From assembly GCA_964486935.1 (NCBI GenBank), contig CAZAPG010000013.1:62001-126000 (forward strand): DNA of 64,000 nt. Reading direction: 5' to 3'. Shown in pieces: positions 16,181 to 25,926 of the stretch; the stretch's first letter is position 1, and the number at the start of each line of letters is the position of its first letter. This DNA comes from CAZAPG01 sp964486935. GTDB lineage: Bacteria; Chloroflexota; Anaerolineae; 4572-78; J111. The position numbers and the translations under genes were made by a program. The notes below the pieces were generated by a model that ran no database searches, was not told the DNA's origin, and saw only the letters and a list, made by a program, of their open reading frames with translations.

Positions 16181-19100
16181 TTATCCCCGCCGCAGCGTTA
16201 CTAATTTCCGCAGTTCTGCTGTTGACAGCTCGGTGAGCCAGTTTTCGCCGCTGCCGACCACGCTTTCGGCCAGGGCTTTTTTGCTCTCGATCATCTCGTC
16301 AATCATCTCTTCCATCGTGCCGGCGCAGACAAATTTATGGACCAGCACGTTGCGCGTCTGCCCAATTCTAAAAGCCCGGTCCGTGGCCTGATTCTCCACC
16401 GCCGGATTCCACCAGCGGTCAAAATGAAAGACGTGGTTGGCGCGGGTCAGGTTGAGGCCGGTGCCGCCGGCCTTGAGCGATAGAATAAAAATGGGCGGGC
16501 CGTGGGCGTCGTGCTGAAAACGGTTGACCATCATCTCTCGTTTGCCGGCCGGCGTGCCGCCGTGCAAAAATTGGGTGGCTACGCCCAAATGCTCCTGCAA
16601 ATGGCTTTTGAGCATGTGGCCCATTTCGGCAAACTGGGTAAAAATCAGCACCCGGTCGCCCACGCTCACGGCCTCGTCGAGCATTTCCACCAGCCGGGCC
16701 AGCTTGCCGCTGCGCTCCGCCTCCTTTTCAACATCCGGCAGCGAGCCGTCGCCAATTTGGTGCAAAAACTGGGCCGGGTGGTTGCAAACCTGCTTCAGTT
16801 GCATGAGCATGCTCAGCACCAGCCCCCGCCGCTGCATGCCGTCGGCTTCCTCTACCTGCTGCATGGCATTTTGCACCACGGACTCATACAGGGTGGCCTG
16901 CTCTTCGCTCAGGTTGCAGTAAACTTTCAGCTCCTGCTTGTCGGGCAAATCCTGAATGACGGTGGGGTCGGTTTTGACGCGCCGCAAAATAAAGGGCGAG
17001 ACCATCTGCCGCAACCGGCGCGTTGCCTCCTCGTCGCCGTACCGCTCGATGGGCAGGCCAAAGCTGGATTTGAAGCTTTGCCGCGAGCCAAGGTAGCCGG
17101 GGTTGAGAAAATGCATAATCGACCACAACTCCGACAGCCGGTTCTCAACCGGCGTGCCGGTTAGCGCCAGCCGAAATTGGGCCGGCATCTGGCGGATGGC
17201 GCGGGTCTGTTTGGCCTCCGGGTTTTTGATGTTTTGGGCCTCATCCAGCACAACACCGTACCAGTTGATTTTTTGCAGGGTGGCGGCATCGCGGCGGGCC
17301 AGGGCGTAGCTGGTCAGCACCATATCTGTGGCCGAGGCTTGCTTTATAAACTGTTTATCGCGCAGCCGGTCGCCGCCCTGGTGGACCATCGTAGTCAGCG
17401 GCGGGGCAAATCGCTGCACCTCTTTGTGCCAGTTAGCCACCACCGAGGTGGGGCAAATGAGCAGCACCGGGCCGGGCAGCGCGCCTAGCTGCTCTTTTTG
17501 GCGCAGCAGCAGGGCAATAGTCTGGATGGTTTTGCCCAGCCCCATGTCGTCGGCCAGACAGGCGCCCATACCCCAGCGTTGCAAAAAGTGCAGCCAGGAG
17601 TAGCCGTAACGCTGGTAGGGGCGCAGCGTGGCTTGCAGGCTGTCGGGCGGGGGCAGCTCTTCCAGCTTCTCGTTGCCGGTAAAGCGCGCCAGCCAATCGG
17701 CCAGCCAGCCTTCGGCCTCGATGCCCTCAACCGGCAGGCCGGCGGCGTTCTCGGCCGCGCCCAGCCCCAGCCGCAGCGCCTCTTGCAGCTCAATTTCTCC
17801 AATCTGAATTTGCCGCTGCCAGAAACGGATGGCCGCCTCGATTTGCTCCGGGTCAAGCTGGACCCACTGCCCCCGAATTTGCACCAGCGGCGATTTGAGC
17901 CTGACCAGCGCGTCGAATTCTTCTTTGGTCAGGGTGACATCCCCCAGCGATAGCTCCCACTGGTAGCGCACCAGGTTGTCAAAAGTCATTTTGCTTTTGG
18001 GGATGATATCGGCGCCGGGTTCGCTGGCCGATTTCATTTTCAGGCGGACGCCCAATCGGGCGCCGGGCTTGTTCCACCAGGGCGGCACCAAAACCCCAAA
18101 GCCGCTGGTTTCCAGCAGCGGGGCGCTTTCTCGCAGAAAGTTATAAGCCTGCGGGGTAGACAGGGACACCCCGGCGGGTTTGGCAGTTTTGAGACCCTCT
18201 TTCAGCGGGTCAAACAGGCGGGCGGCGTAACCCAGCCCGGCCAGCAGCTTTTCTTGCGGCTGCTCAAAGCGCCGGTTAAGGGTTTTGAGCGCGCTGCCTT
18301 TGCTTTGCCAGACCTGCTCCGCCGGAACCAGCAGGCTGGGGTCATCGCGGGCTTGCAGCAAAAAATGAAGCTGCCAATTTTTTTGGGTTTGAGGTTGGCT
18401 CTGTTGCAGCGGCGCTTCCAGCCGAAAAGCCACCCGAAAGGTTTTATCGCCGGCGGCGTGCAGGTTGCGCCACCACAGCCGGTGGCTCTGGTGCAGGTGT
18501 TGAAGCTGGGCCGCGGCCCCGGCCACCTGCGGGTCGGCGGCAAACAGGGCCGCCAGCCATTTGTAAACAACCTCGCGCCGACTTTTTGAGAGCGCGGGTG
18601 GCTGGCCCCACAGCCGGGCCAGGGCATCGGTGGTGGTGTTGAGAAAGGTGTCCAGCACCAGCCGGGGCGGCGGGGCCTGGTCGGGCGATTCGGCCTCGGC
18701 GCGGCAGAGAGGCGGCATGGTGTGCAGCAGCCGGGTCAGGCGGGGGCCATCCTGCGGCCCGTCGAGCACCGGCAGCCAGCGAGCGTGGAAGGCGCTGCCG
18801 CTGCGGTCGGCCTGGGCCAGCACGGGCAGCATTTTTTGCTGGGCCAGCGTTTCCAGGGCCAAATGGGCGACGTTTTGCCAGTAGCGCATGTCGGCCCCTA
18901 CGGCCAGATGGGGCGGCAGTTGCTCGGCGGGCGGCAGGGCAGTGAGCAGGTAGAGCGCGTCCACCGGGGCCAGCCAGACGCCGCCCACCATCCAGCGAGC
19001 CAGCGTGGGCGGGTCGTCATCCTCCAGCTCCCAATTATGCAGCAGTTGCGGCGAAGGCTGCGGGCCGTAGCCGGTGGCAGGCAACAGCAGGGTGATAAAA

Positions 19101-19312
19101 TTGAATTGCCGGTTGGCCGCCTGGGGGTCAATTTGGGCCAGCGTGCGGGCCGTGTTCTCCGGGGCGTCGCAAAAGGGGTGAAACTTGGGCTTTTTGCCCA
19201 CCCGCCCCTTGCGTTTGGGCGACCAGATATCGGAGTTTTCCGCCCAAAAAAGCATGGCCCCTTCTTCGGTTGGCGTGGCCGGAAAATGCCAGTGAGCGTG
19301 CAGAACGCGCAT
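16181..19312 (-). CDS. SNF2/HepA-type DEAD-box-like helicase ATPase
   Basis: 1043 residues. The N-terminal half (SNF2-associated domain) is family-specific; the C-terminal half has all Swi2/Snf2 motifs: I LADDMGLGKTIQTIALLL, II VLDEAQNIKN, III LALTGTPVENRLSELW, IV-V FTQFAEMGHM and SLKAGGTGLNLTRANHV, VI QATDRAFRIGQTRNV. These proteins use ATP to translocate on double-stranded DNA; bacterial HepA/RapA relatives recycle RNA polymerase, but this longer SWIM-linked group is less well understood. I chose ATG 19312 because GGGGAG lies seven bases upstream and MRVLHAHW is the family N-terminus. Bacterial SNF2-SWIM pairs are widespread housekeeping-like genes and not by themselves a defence system. 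Confidence 0.94.
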   Translation of the reverse strand: MRVLHAHWHFPATPTEEGAMLFWAENSDIWSPKRKGRVGKKPKFHPFCDAPENTARTLAQIDPQAANRQFNFITLLLPATGYGPQPSPQLLHNWELEDDDPPTLARWMVGGVWLAPVDALYLLTALPPAEQLPPHLAVGADMRYWQNVAHLALETLAQQKMLPVLAQADRSGSAFHARWLPVLDGPQDGPRLTRLLHTMPPLCRAEAESPDQAPPPRLVLDTFLNTTTDALARLWGQPPALSKSRREVVYKWLAALFAADPQVAGAAAQLQHLHQSHRLWWRNLHAAGDKTFRVAFRLEAPLQQSQPQTQKNWQLHFLLQARDDPSLLVPAEQVWQSKGSALKTLNRRFEQPQEKLLAGLGYAARLFDPLKEGLKTAKPAGVSLSTPQAYNFLRESAPLLETSGFGVLVPPWWNKPGARLGVRLKMKSASEPGADIIPKSKMTFDNLVRYQWELSLGDVTLTKEEFDALVRLKSPLVQIRGQWVQLDPEQIEAAIRFWQRQIQIGEIELQEALRLGLGAAENAAGLPVEGIEAEGWLADWLARFTGNEKLEELPPPDSLQATLRPYQRYGYSWLHFLQRWGMGACLADDMGLGKTIQTIALLLRQKEQLGALPGPVLLICPTSVVANWHKEVQRFAPPLTTMVHQGGDRLRDKQFIKQASATDMVLTSYALARRDAATLQKINWYGVVLDEAQNIKNPEAKQTRAIRQMPAQFRLALTGTPVENRLSELWSIMHFLNPGYLGSRQSFKSSFGLPIERYGDEEATRRLRQMVSPFILRRVKTDPTVIQDLPDKQELKVYCNLSEEQATLYESVVQNAMQQVEEADGMQRRGLVLSMLMQLKQVCNHPAQFLHQIGDGSLPDVEKEAERSGKLARLVEMLDEAVSVGDRVLIFTQFAEMGHMLKSHLQEHLGVATQFLHGGTPAGKREMMVNRFQHDAHGPPIFILSLKAGGTGLNLTRANHVFHFDRWWNPAVENQATDRAFRIGQTRNVLVHKFVCAGTMEEMIDEMIESKKALAESVVGSGENWLTELSTAELRKLVTLRRG

Positions 19313-19344
19313 AAAAATCTCCCCAAAGCTAAAGCTAATCAATA

Positions 19345-19353
19345 AGTATAACA
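19345..19353 (-). promoter_or_regulatory. Possible extended -10 promoter of the SNF2 gene
   Basis: On the minus strand TGTTATACT (TGn plus TATACT) lies about 33 bp upstream of the SNF2 start codon. No good -35 is seen, which is tolerable for an extended -10. Confidence 0.35.
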
Positions 19354-19378
19354 CAGAACGCCCGGAGCATAAAACAAG

Positions 19379-19407
19379 TTGAATTGTGACCGGAAGCGTC
19401 GTACAAT
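19379..19407 (+). promoter_or_regulatory. Promoter of the first secreted propeller gene
   Basis: TTGAAT (19379-19384), 17-base spacer, TACAAT (19402-19407), 54 bp before the ATG at 19462; an AGGAGAAAGAG site precedes that ATG. Confidence 0.55.
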
Positions 19408-19461
19408 GTCATGCAGCGTTAAAAAATTACGCCCTACCCCATCAGGAGAAAGAGCACCGCC

Positions 19462-22116
19462 ATGAAATTATTATTTTGCCGCGCCGCCGCTATTGTAGCG
19501 ATGTTACCCGTCGCTCTGGCGGCTGTTCTGTGGTTGTCTGCACCGGCCCGCGCCGACGGCCCGACCCAACCGCTGCAAGCCTGGTCGCTGGCCCCGGATG
19601 GAGCCGTGTTTGTGCTGGATGCCGAAAACCGGCTGGTCCGGCTTGACCCCGGCGATTTATCCGTGCTGGCTCAATCGGAGCCGCTGTTTGACGCGCCGGC
19701 CAATCCGCAGCAAGCATTTTTGCTGGCCGCTGCCGACCGGCTGTTTGTCGGCAATCGAACCATTTCGCAAACGCTGGCGCTGGAACAGTCAACCTTTAAT
19801 TTGATTACCCGGCTGGAGCAGGCCGGCCCCATGGCCCTGGACCCTGGCCGGCGGCTGTTTATGATTCCGCAGGTGTCCAGAAATGCGCCAATTTATACCG
19901 GGCAAGTGTGGGCCTTTGAGCTGGCTAATTTAGCCCGGCCGCCGCACATCATCCCGGTCAGCGATTGTGTCTCCGGCCCTCCCGTTACCGACCCGGCCAA
20001 CCGCCAACTGCTGGTACAGACACGCAACTGCTCCGGCTCGCCGCCCCACCAGCGCGATGCTTTTCACTTTTTCAACCTGGACACGCTGGCCTTTGTGGCC
20101 AAAACCGACGCCAGAGAACCCGGTCGCTTTGAGCGCCCGGCCATCGCTTCTCAAATTGGCAAAATCTTCGCCGTTTACAAGCACGCCAATGGCCTTGAGC
20201 AGCCCCTTGTGTTTGACCTGCAAGGCCGGCAACTGAGCAACGAACCAACCGCCTCGGCCTACGGCGGCGCGCCCGTGGCCGATGCCGCCGGCCAGTGGCT
20301 CTACCTTATCCGCAAACGCGGCCTGGAAGTGCGGCGCGGCGATGACCTGTCCCTGCAAAACTATTTGCCCTTCACCACCACCGCCCCGGTTGATATTGCC
20401 CTGTCGCCCACAGCCGAAACGCTATACCTGTTTGGCAACGGCTGGCTGGACGCGCTGCCCACCGCCGGGCTGCAAACGCTGGGCCTTGCGCCGGTTAGCC
20501 CCCTGCCGCAAAGCTGGCTGGAGCCGCAAAACTACCACAATGGCCAGCCTCAGCTCCGGCTCTACCCCTCGCCCGAATTTGAGGGCGATGGCGCGGCTTT
20601 TTTGCAGCTTGACCAGCCCTTTGAAACTTACTACACCAGCGATGGCGGCCAATCGTGGCGGCTGCTGTCGCCCCAAACCAAACCGCCGGGCGCAAACTAT
20701 CTCCAACTTGCCTCGCTAACCATTTCGCCCGATTTCAGCCGCGACCGGGCCCTGCTTACAAGGTCTTATCCCCTGCCGTTTCGCTCAACCGATGGCGGCC
20801 AAACCTGGGCCGAATGGCAGCCCCGCCTCGCCTTTACTTCTGACCGCGACGGCAACCGCGAGATTTACGCCATGATTGAAAAAACCGGCTATTTGCAGCG
20901 CATGACCAGCAACCCCGCCGATGATGAAAATGCGGCCTGGTCGTCGGCCTGGAGCCGGCTGGCCTTTCAGAGCGACCGCAGCGGCAACTGGGACATCTTC
21001 ACCATGCAGGCCGATTGCCCCCAAACCGAGTGCGACCTGCAACAGCTCACCAACCACCCCGCCGACGACATGCTGCCGGCCTGGTCGCCCAATGGCCGCT
21101 GGATTGCCTTTGTCTCGACCCGCGACGGCAACCCCGAAATTTACCTGATGGACCGGGATGGGCAACATCAGCGCCGGTTGACTTTTAACCCCACCGGCGA
21201 CTGGCGTCCGGCCTGGCTGCCCAACAGCCAACAGCTTGTCTTTACCAGCGACCGCAACGGCAGCAACGATATCTTCAAACTAACTCTGCCGCAGGGCGAC
21301 TCCTCTGCCGTCGAACCGGCGCTCGAACCGCTGGTGACCGGCCCCGCCGATGACCGCGACCCGACGGTGAACTATGATGGCGTCATCTCATTTCTGTCGG
21401 ACCGGGGCGGGGTGATGAAGAGCTACACTTACGCCCAACCCTTTTACAGCGACCAGGCCCAAATAACGCCCTACGCCCCCAACGCCAACCCGCAGCAGGC
21501 CGAAGCGCACCCCAGTTACGCTGCCAATTATCTGATACTCACCACCGAGCAGAATGGCTCGGTAGACGTGTACCGGCTCATTTACGATACCTACACCCCG
21601 CTCACCGACTCGCCCGGCTTTGATGGCCAACCGGCGGGCGAACCGGTCTGGTGGTCGCCCGACCCATCCGCCAGCCTGGAACAATTGCAGCAGCTTATCC
21701 GGGCGCAAAGTGCGCCCCGGCCTGTCGGCGGAGATTGGGGCCAGGGCGTTATCTTTGCCGCCTCAACCGAAGAGCGGGACATCTCTTTTTACCGGGGTGA
21801 AGGCGGCTGGCTGCCCCAACCGGCAGATATCGAGGCCCTGGAAGCCGCGCTGATTCCCTTTTTGCGGCAGGCCGAGCACCCCTGGCTCAGACCTGAGCCG
21901 CCCATCTGGGAACGGGTTCCCACTTATGTGCGCCAGTATCGCGGCGTGCTGGTAGATGGCGAGCGGGTCATCTACGCCGCCTTTTTTTGCCGCGCCTTGG
22001 ATGGCTGGCAAACCGAGGTCATCGACATTTTAGACGGCGGCGACTGCTACTTTCAAGTCGGTTACAACCTTGACACCAACGAGTTCATCTATTTTAGCGT
22101 CAACGGCGAATCTTGA
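19462..22116 (+). CDS. Secreted TolB-like beta-propeller protein
   Basis: 884 residues with a classical signal peptide (hydrophobic run, then SAPARA-DG cleavage site). The first 400 residues form weak propeller-like repeats. From about 440 to 610 are four clear WD40-like/TolB repeats with the SDRDGN signature (FTSDRDGNREIYAM, FQSDRSGNWDIFTM, VSTRDGNPEIYLMD, FTSDRNGSNDIFKL). The last 170 residues are of unknown fold. Such repeats form calcium-stabilised propellers that bind proteins or glycans outside the cell. It appears to be cotranscribed with the following propeller protein (16-bp gap), which suggests joint function at the surface. It has the promoter at 19379-19407. Partner or ligand cannot be told from sequence. 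Confidence 0.83.
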   Translation: MKLLFCRAAAIVAMLPVALAAVLWLSAPARADGPTQPLQAWSLAPDGAVFVLDAENRLVRLDPGDLSVLAQSEPLFDAPANPQQAFLLAAADRLFVGNRTISQTLALEQSTFNLITRLEQAGPMALDPGRRLFMIPQVSRNAPIYTGQVWAFELANLARPPHIIPVSDCVSGPPVTDPANRQLLVQTRNCSGSPPHQRDAFHFFNLDTLAFVAKTDAREPGRFERPAIASQIGKIFAVYKHANGLEQPLVFDLQGRQLSNEPTASAYGGAPVADAAGQWLYLIRKRGLEVRRGDDLSLQNYLPFTTTAPVDIALSPTAETLYLFGNGWLDALPTAGLQTLGLAPVSPLPQSWLEPQNYHNGQPQLRLYPSPEFEGDGAAFLQLDQPFETYYTSDGGQSWRLLSPQTKPPGANYLQLASLTISPDFSRDRALLTRSYPLPFRSTDGGQTWAEWQPRLAFTSDRDGNREIYAMIEKTGYLQRMTSNPADDENAAWSSAWSRLAFQSDRSGNWDIFTMQADCPQTECDLQQLTNHPADDMLPAWSPNGRWIAFVSTRDGNPEIYLMDRDGQHQRRLTFNPTGDWRPAWLPNSQQLVFTSDRNGSNDIFKLTLPQGDSSAVEPALEPLVTGPADDRDPTVNYDGVISFLSDRGGVMKSYTYAQPFYSDQAQITPYAPNANPQQAEAHPSYAANYLILTTEQNGSVDVYRLIYDTYTPLTDSPGFDGQPAGEPVWWSPDPSASLEQLQQLIRAQSAPRPVGGDWGQGVIFAASTEERDISFYRGEGGWLPQPADIEALEAALIPFLRQAEHPWLRPEPPIWERVPTYVRQYRGVLVDGERVIYAAFFCRALDGWQTEVIDILDGGDCYFQVGYNLDTNEFIYFSVNGES

Positions 22117-22132
22117 TGAGGTTTCAATACGG

Positions 22133-25054
22133 ATGAAAAAACGGATACCCATAATCCTGCCGGCCATTTTGGGCTTGCTGCTGGGGCTGTCTGTCTGGTC
22201 TGTGCCGGCCAGCAGCCAGACACCCCAACCCGGCCTGGTGCTTTATCAACCCTATGATGAAACCGGGCGACAGTTTGCCCCGCAGATGATAGTAGCCAAT
22301 ACCACCGGCGCGCTGGGCCACCTGTCACTATCCCTGGTGCTGGAAAACGGGCAGCCCACCCCGCTGGCGGGTCGCGCCATTTTTCAAAGCGGCGATAACG
22401 TCCACTATCTGGTGGACCTGTCCGACGGCAGCGCCGCGCCGCTAAAGCTGCCGGCTGACGCGCAGCACGCGCCCAAACGCTTCTATTTTAACGGGCCGTG
22501 GGCCTTTGCGCATGACAGGCAAAACAGCGCGGCCTATCTGCTCAATCTGGAAAGCGGCCAATCCACCCCGCTCATCTCCCCCGCTGACGAGGCCGGCGGC
22601 CTTGAGTTTGGCCAATTCTCGCCGGATGGCCGCTACCTGCTGTTTTCGGCCAACGGCCAGGTGCGGCTGGTCCCCACCGCCAATCCCGACGCCGGTCGAT
22701 TGCTGGGCCGGCAAAACAGCGCCGGGGCCGCCTTTTCCAGCAACGGCCGGCAGGTTTTGTATCAACAAACCGGCAGTGACGGCCAGGTAGAAATTGTACT
22801 GGAACCGGTGGAAGGTGGAGAACCAAAACGCATCGCCGTTGGCCCCACCTATACCCAGGCGGCCTGGGTTCCCGGCCAGCCGCAGGCGCTCATCAACCGG
22901 CCCGGCCAACTGGCGCTGCTCACTCTGGAGACCGGCCAGGAGCAGTCGCTCATCAGCGACGCCTCGCCCGGCCCATTCCAGTTCAGGTTTGGCCCCAATG
23001 CCCGCACCGTGCTGGTCAGCCAGGGGGCGTACTTTGCGCGGCTGCTGGATTTGCAGCAGGGTTCGGCGCAGCCGCTGGACTCGCTCAACGGCCACGAACC
23101 GGTGGCGGGCCGGGATGAGCTGTATCGCTGGGTCTATTTTAAGGATTTTACCGGCAGTTCCTATCTGAGCCTGGATATGACCACCGGCGAAGTTCGCCGG
23201 TTGCTTGCGCTGGAAGGCATCTCTTCGGGCCTGGGCGAAGTGACGCCGTTGCCGCCGGACGGGCGGCGGGCGCTGGTCAAAATTGAAAATGCGTTTGGCC
23301 CGGACCAATTGTGGTTGCTATCGGCTGATGGCAGCCCCGGCCAATTGCTGGCCAAAGCCGACCGGGTGCAGGGCAGCGTGTCGCCGGATAATGGCTGGGT
23401 GGCGGTTAGCCGGGTTGACTACACCCCCGCAGGAGTCGAATCCGGCGTGGAACTGGTTGAAATTGCGGGCGCTCAAACTGTGTCGCTGGGGCAGGGGTTC
23501 GGCGCTATTTGGGTGGAGATGCCGGGCAAACTGGCCGCGCTCAACAAGTCGCTTCCGGCCACGCCCCCGGTTGAGGAGCCTTTCGCCCCGGTGTGGCGCT
23601 GGCTGGGCCAAAGCGCCGGCCGGTTGGGGCCGCCCGCCGCTCCGGCGGTGGCGCAGACGGTCGCCTGGCAACGTTTTGAGGGCGGCCTGCTGCACTGGGG
23701 CTGGCCGGACGCACCAGGCCGGCCGCAAATTCACGCGCTCCTTGGCGGTCAGGCCCCATTTGAGCAGCGCTGGCAGCGCGTGGCCGATACTTTTACCGAA
23801 GGCGACCCGCCCTATCCCTGCCCCGAAAGCGGCCCGCCCCTTGGCCCGCGACGCGGTTTTGGGCAGGTCTGGTGCCAACAACCATCGCTGCGAGAGGCGC
23901 TGGGCAAACCGCTGGCCGAGGAATGGAGCGAGCCGGCCGGGTTTCAGAATTTTAGAAACGGGGTGATGCTCCACAGCCCGGCTGAAGAAAGCGTTTATCT
24001 GCTGTTTAACAATGGCGATTGGTGGAAAATAACCGTGGCTGAGATTTCGGCCCGGCAACCGTTGTGGCAAAGCTGGCCGGAGTTGGGCGCGGATTTCAAA
24101 TATCTGGCCGCCGCCCCCGATGGGGCTGTGTGGGCTGTCAGGCCAACACATCTGGCCCGGTTTGAGGGGGAGGCGTGGCAGCAGTGGCCGGCGCCGGCCG
24201 GCTGGTCGCCGGATTCTTTTCAGCCGGGCAATCTGGCGGCAACGGCCAATGGCGATGTTTGGCTGGGGGCCGGCCAGGTTTATCGTTTTGACGGCAGCGG
24301 ATGGACGCCCTACGGCCCGGCTGAGGGGCTGCCCGATGAGCCAATCAAAGGCATAGCCGCCGACGCCGGGGGCCGGTTGTGGGCCATTAGCAGTGCGGTG
24401 TTGAACCGTTTTGAGGGCGATGGCTGGCAGGCGGCGCCTGTGCCAGACTCGCCACGGCTGACGGGCCTGGCGGTGACGCCCGACGGCGTGGTTTGGCTGG
24501 CCATCGAGGGGAGCGCGGCGGGGGGAGTCTATCAATTTGACGGCCAAAACTGGACGCTGCACAGCCGGGCCAACCGGCCTCAATTTCCCGGCGCGCAGTA
24601 CGGCCCTATTTCAATTGCTGCCGGGGGGGATAACGTTGTTTGGGCCGGCACCGACCAGGGGTGGGCGCGCTGGAACAGCCAGCAGTGGGAGTTGGTGCAG
24701 AGCAGGATTCCCGCGCCGTTCTCGTATCCGGTGGCGGTGGATGCGGCCGGAGGGGTATGGGGTCCGGCCCTGCCTGAGAGCAGAGGCTTGAATCTGAACG
24801 AAACGGGGGTGGTGTACCACAATTTCAATATCGCCTGCCGCTTTACCGCCGCCGATGGGCTAAACGGGCCGCCATTTCAGCCAATGCCCGATTTTCGCGA
24901 CTCGTCGCTGTTGCGGCCCGACCGGGTGAGCGACATCGCCACGGCCCCAGATGGCAGCGTATGGTTTATTGCCGGGGGGCAAATTGCTGCTTTCAGACCG
25001 GTTGGGCCGGCGTGCAACTATGCTAACCCGGCCTGGGTGCGCGTGTCGCCATAA
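22133..25054 (+). CDS. Secreted two-propeller protein
   Basis: 973 residues beginning with a signal peptide (MKKRIPIILPAILGLLLG, cut near PASSQ). The N-terminal half has TolB-like repeats (FSPDGRYLLFSANGQVRLV and similar). From about 640 to 960 are repeats of the two-component-regulator propeller type: AAAPDGAVWAVRPTHLARFE, VWLGAGQVYRFDGSGW, LWAISSAVLNRFEGDGW, VWLAIEGSAAGGVYQFDG, VWAGTDQGWARWNSQQW. No kinase or DNA-binding domain follows, so it is a free extracellular propeller rather than a hybrid sensor. I chose ATG 22133 for the signal peptide; the in-frame stretch from 22070 overlaps the previous gene. It ends just before the convergent metal permease gene. Confidence 0.83.
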   Translation: MKKRIPIILPAILGLLLGLSVWSVPASSQTPQPGLVLYQPYDETGRQFAPQMIVANTTGALGHLSLSLVLENGQPTPLAGRAIFQSGDNVHYLVDLSDGSAAPLKLPADAQHAPKRFYFNGPWAFAHDRQNSAAYLLNLESGQSTPLISPADEAGGLEFGQFSPDGRYLLFSANGQVRLVPTANPDAGRLLGRQNSAGAAFSSNGRQVLYQQTGSDGQVEIVLEPVEGGEPKRIAVGPTYTQAAWVPGQPQALINRPGQLALLTLETGQEQSLISDASPGPFQFRFGPNARTVLVSQGAYFARLLDLQQGSAQPLDSLNGHEPVAGRDELYRWVYFKDFTGSSYLSLDMTTGEVRRLLALEGISSGLGEVTPLPPDGRRALVKIENAFGPDQLWLLSADGSPGQLLAKADRVQGSVSPDNGWVAVSRVDYTPAGVESGVELVEIAGAQTVSLGQGFGAIWVEMPGKLAALNKSLPATPPVEEPFAPVWRWLGQSAGRLGPPAAPAVAQTVAWQRFEGGLLHWGWPDAPGRPQIHALLGGQAPFEQRWQRVADTFTEGDPPYPCPESGPPLGPRRGFGQVWCQQPSLREALGKPLAEEWSEPAGFQNFRNGVMLHSPAEESVYLLFNNGDWWKITVAEISARQPLWQSWPELGADFKYLAAAPDGAVWAVRPTHLARFEGEAWQQWPAPAGWSPDSFQPGNLAATANGDVWLGAGQVYRFDGSGWTPYGPAEGLPDEPIKGIAADAGGRLWAISSAVLNRFEGDGWQAAPVPDSPRLTGLAVTPDGVVWLAIEGSAAGGVYQFDGQNWTLHSRANRPQFPGAQYGPISIAAGGDNVVWAGTDQGWARWNSQQWELVQSRIPAPFSYPVAVDAAGGVWGPALPESRGLNLNETGVVYHNFNIACRFTAADGLNGPPFQPMPDFRDSSLLRPDRVSDIATAPDGSVWFIAGGQIAAFRPVGPACNYANPAWVRVSP

Positions 25055-25062
25055 GCCGGGCG

Positions 25063-25926
25063 CTATCGAGCGACAGTTTTCCAGCGGTTAATTAACCCCT
25101 GGCGGGGCGAAAAGAAAAAGGCCAGCAAAAAGAACAGGGTGCAAACCAGCACAATGGCCGGGCCGGAGGCGACGTTTACATAAAAAGAGAGATACAACCC
25201 GGCCACTGAGCTGGCCGCGCCCACCAGCGCCGATAAAAGCATCATCATTGGCAGGCGGCGGGTTAGCAGATAGGCGGTGGCGGCGGGCGTGACCAGCATG
25301 GCGGTCATCAGGGCAATGCCGACGGTTTGCAGAGAGAGCACAATGGTAATGGCAATGAGCAGCAGCAACAGGTTGTTTAGAAAAACAATGGGCAGGCGCA
25401 GCGTTTTGGCCAGGGTCGGGTCAAACGATATGACCATAAATTCTTTGTAAAAGGCAAAAATGGCAACAAGCACCAGCGCCCCAAAAATAGCGATGAGCCA
25501 TAAATCGCTGCCGGCAACGCCCAATACATTGCCAAACAAAAAGTGGGTCAAATCGGTGGTGTAGCTGCGCACCGTTGAAATCAGGGCGATGCCAAGGGCA
25601 AACATGCTCACAAAAATAACGCCGGTGGCGGTATCTTCTTTAATGCCTTCTTTGCTAATGGCCCCAATCCCCAGGGCGGTGATGATGCCGGCTGCCAACC
25701 CGCCCAAAAATAGCCAGGTCTGGTTAGCGCCGGTCAGCAGATAGGCCACGGCAACGCCCGGCAAAATGGCGTGAGCCAGAGCATTGCCAAACAGGGCCAT
25801 GCCGCGCAAAATAACGTAGGTGCCCAGCACAGCACAAACAACGCCCACAATCACGGCTGCGGTTAATCCTCGCAGCATAAAAGCGTAGCCCAGCGGGTCG
25901 AGCAGCCAGGCAACAATCTCAGCCAT
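25063..25926 (-). CDS. znuB: Zinc/manganese ABC transporter permease
   Basis: A 287-residue integral membrane protein of the ABC-3 (ZnuB/MntB/TroC) family with eight or nine hydrophobic helices. Family motifs visible: AVLGTYVILRGMALFGNALAHAILPG near the N-terminus, split here as RGMALFGNALAHAILPGVAV, and VGIALMTAMLVTPAATAYLL in the second half. It would form a homodimeric channel for a divalent metal, most likely zinc or manganese. ATG 25926 overlaps the end of the ATPase gene by eight bases, as usual in these operons; an earlier in-frame codon at 25992 would overlap far more and lacks family sequence. Last gene of the znuA-znuC-znuB operon. Confidence 0.92.
   Translation of the reverse strand: MAEIVAWLLDPLGYAFMLRGLTAAVIVGVVCAVLGTYVILRGMALFGNALAHAILPGVAVAYLLTGANQTWLFLGGLAAGIITALGIGAISKEGIKEDTATGVIFVSMFALGIALISTVRSYTTDLTHFLFGNVLGVAGSDLWLIAIFGALVLVAIFAFYKEFMVISFDPTLAKTLRLPIVFLNNLLLLLIAITIVLSLQTVGIALMTAMLVTPAATAYLLTRRLPMMMLLSALVGAASSVAGLYLSFYVNVASGPAIVLVCTLFFLLAFFFSPRQGLINRWKTVAR

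Noticed and set aside
16181..19312. SNF2 helicase as part of a defence system such as DISARM or Dnd-associated genes
   Set aside because: Its partner is a SWIM protein and there is no methylase, nuclease or phospholipase gene nearby; SNF2-SWIM pairs are common chromosomal genes.
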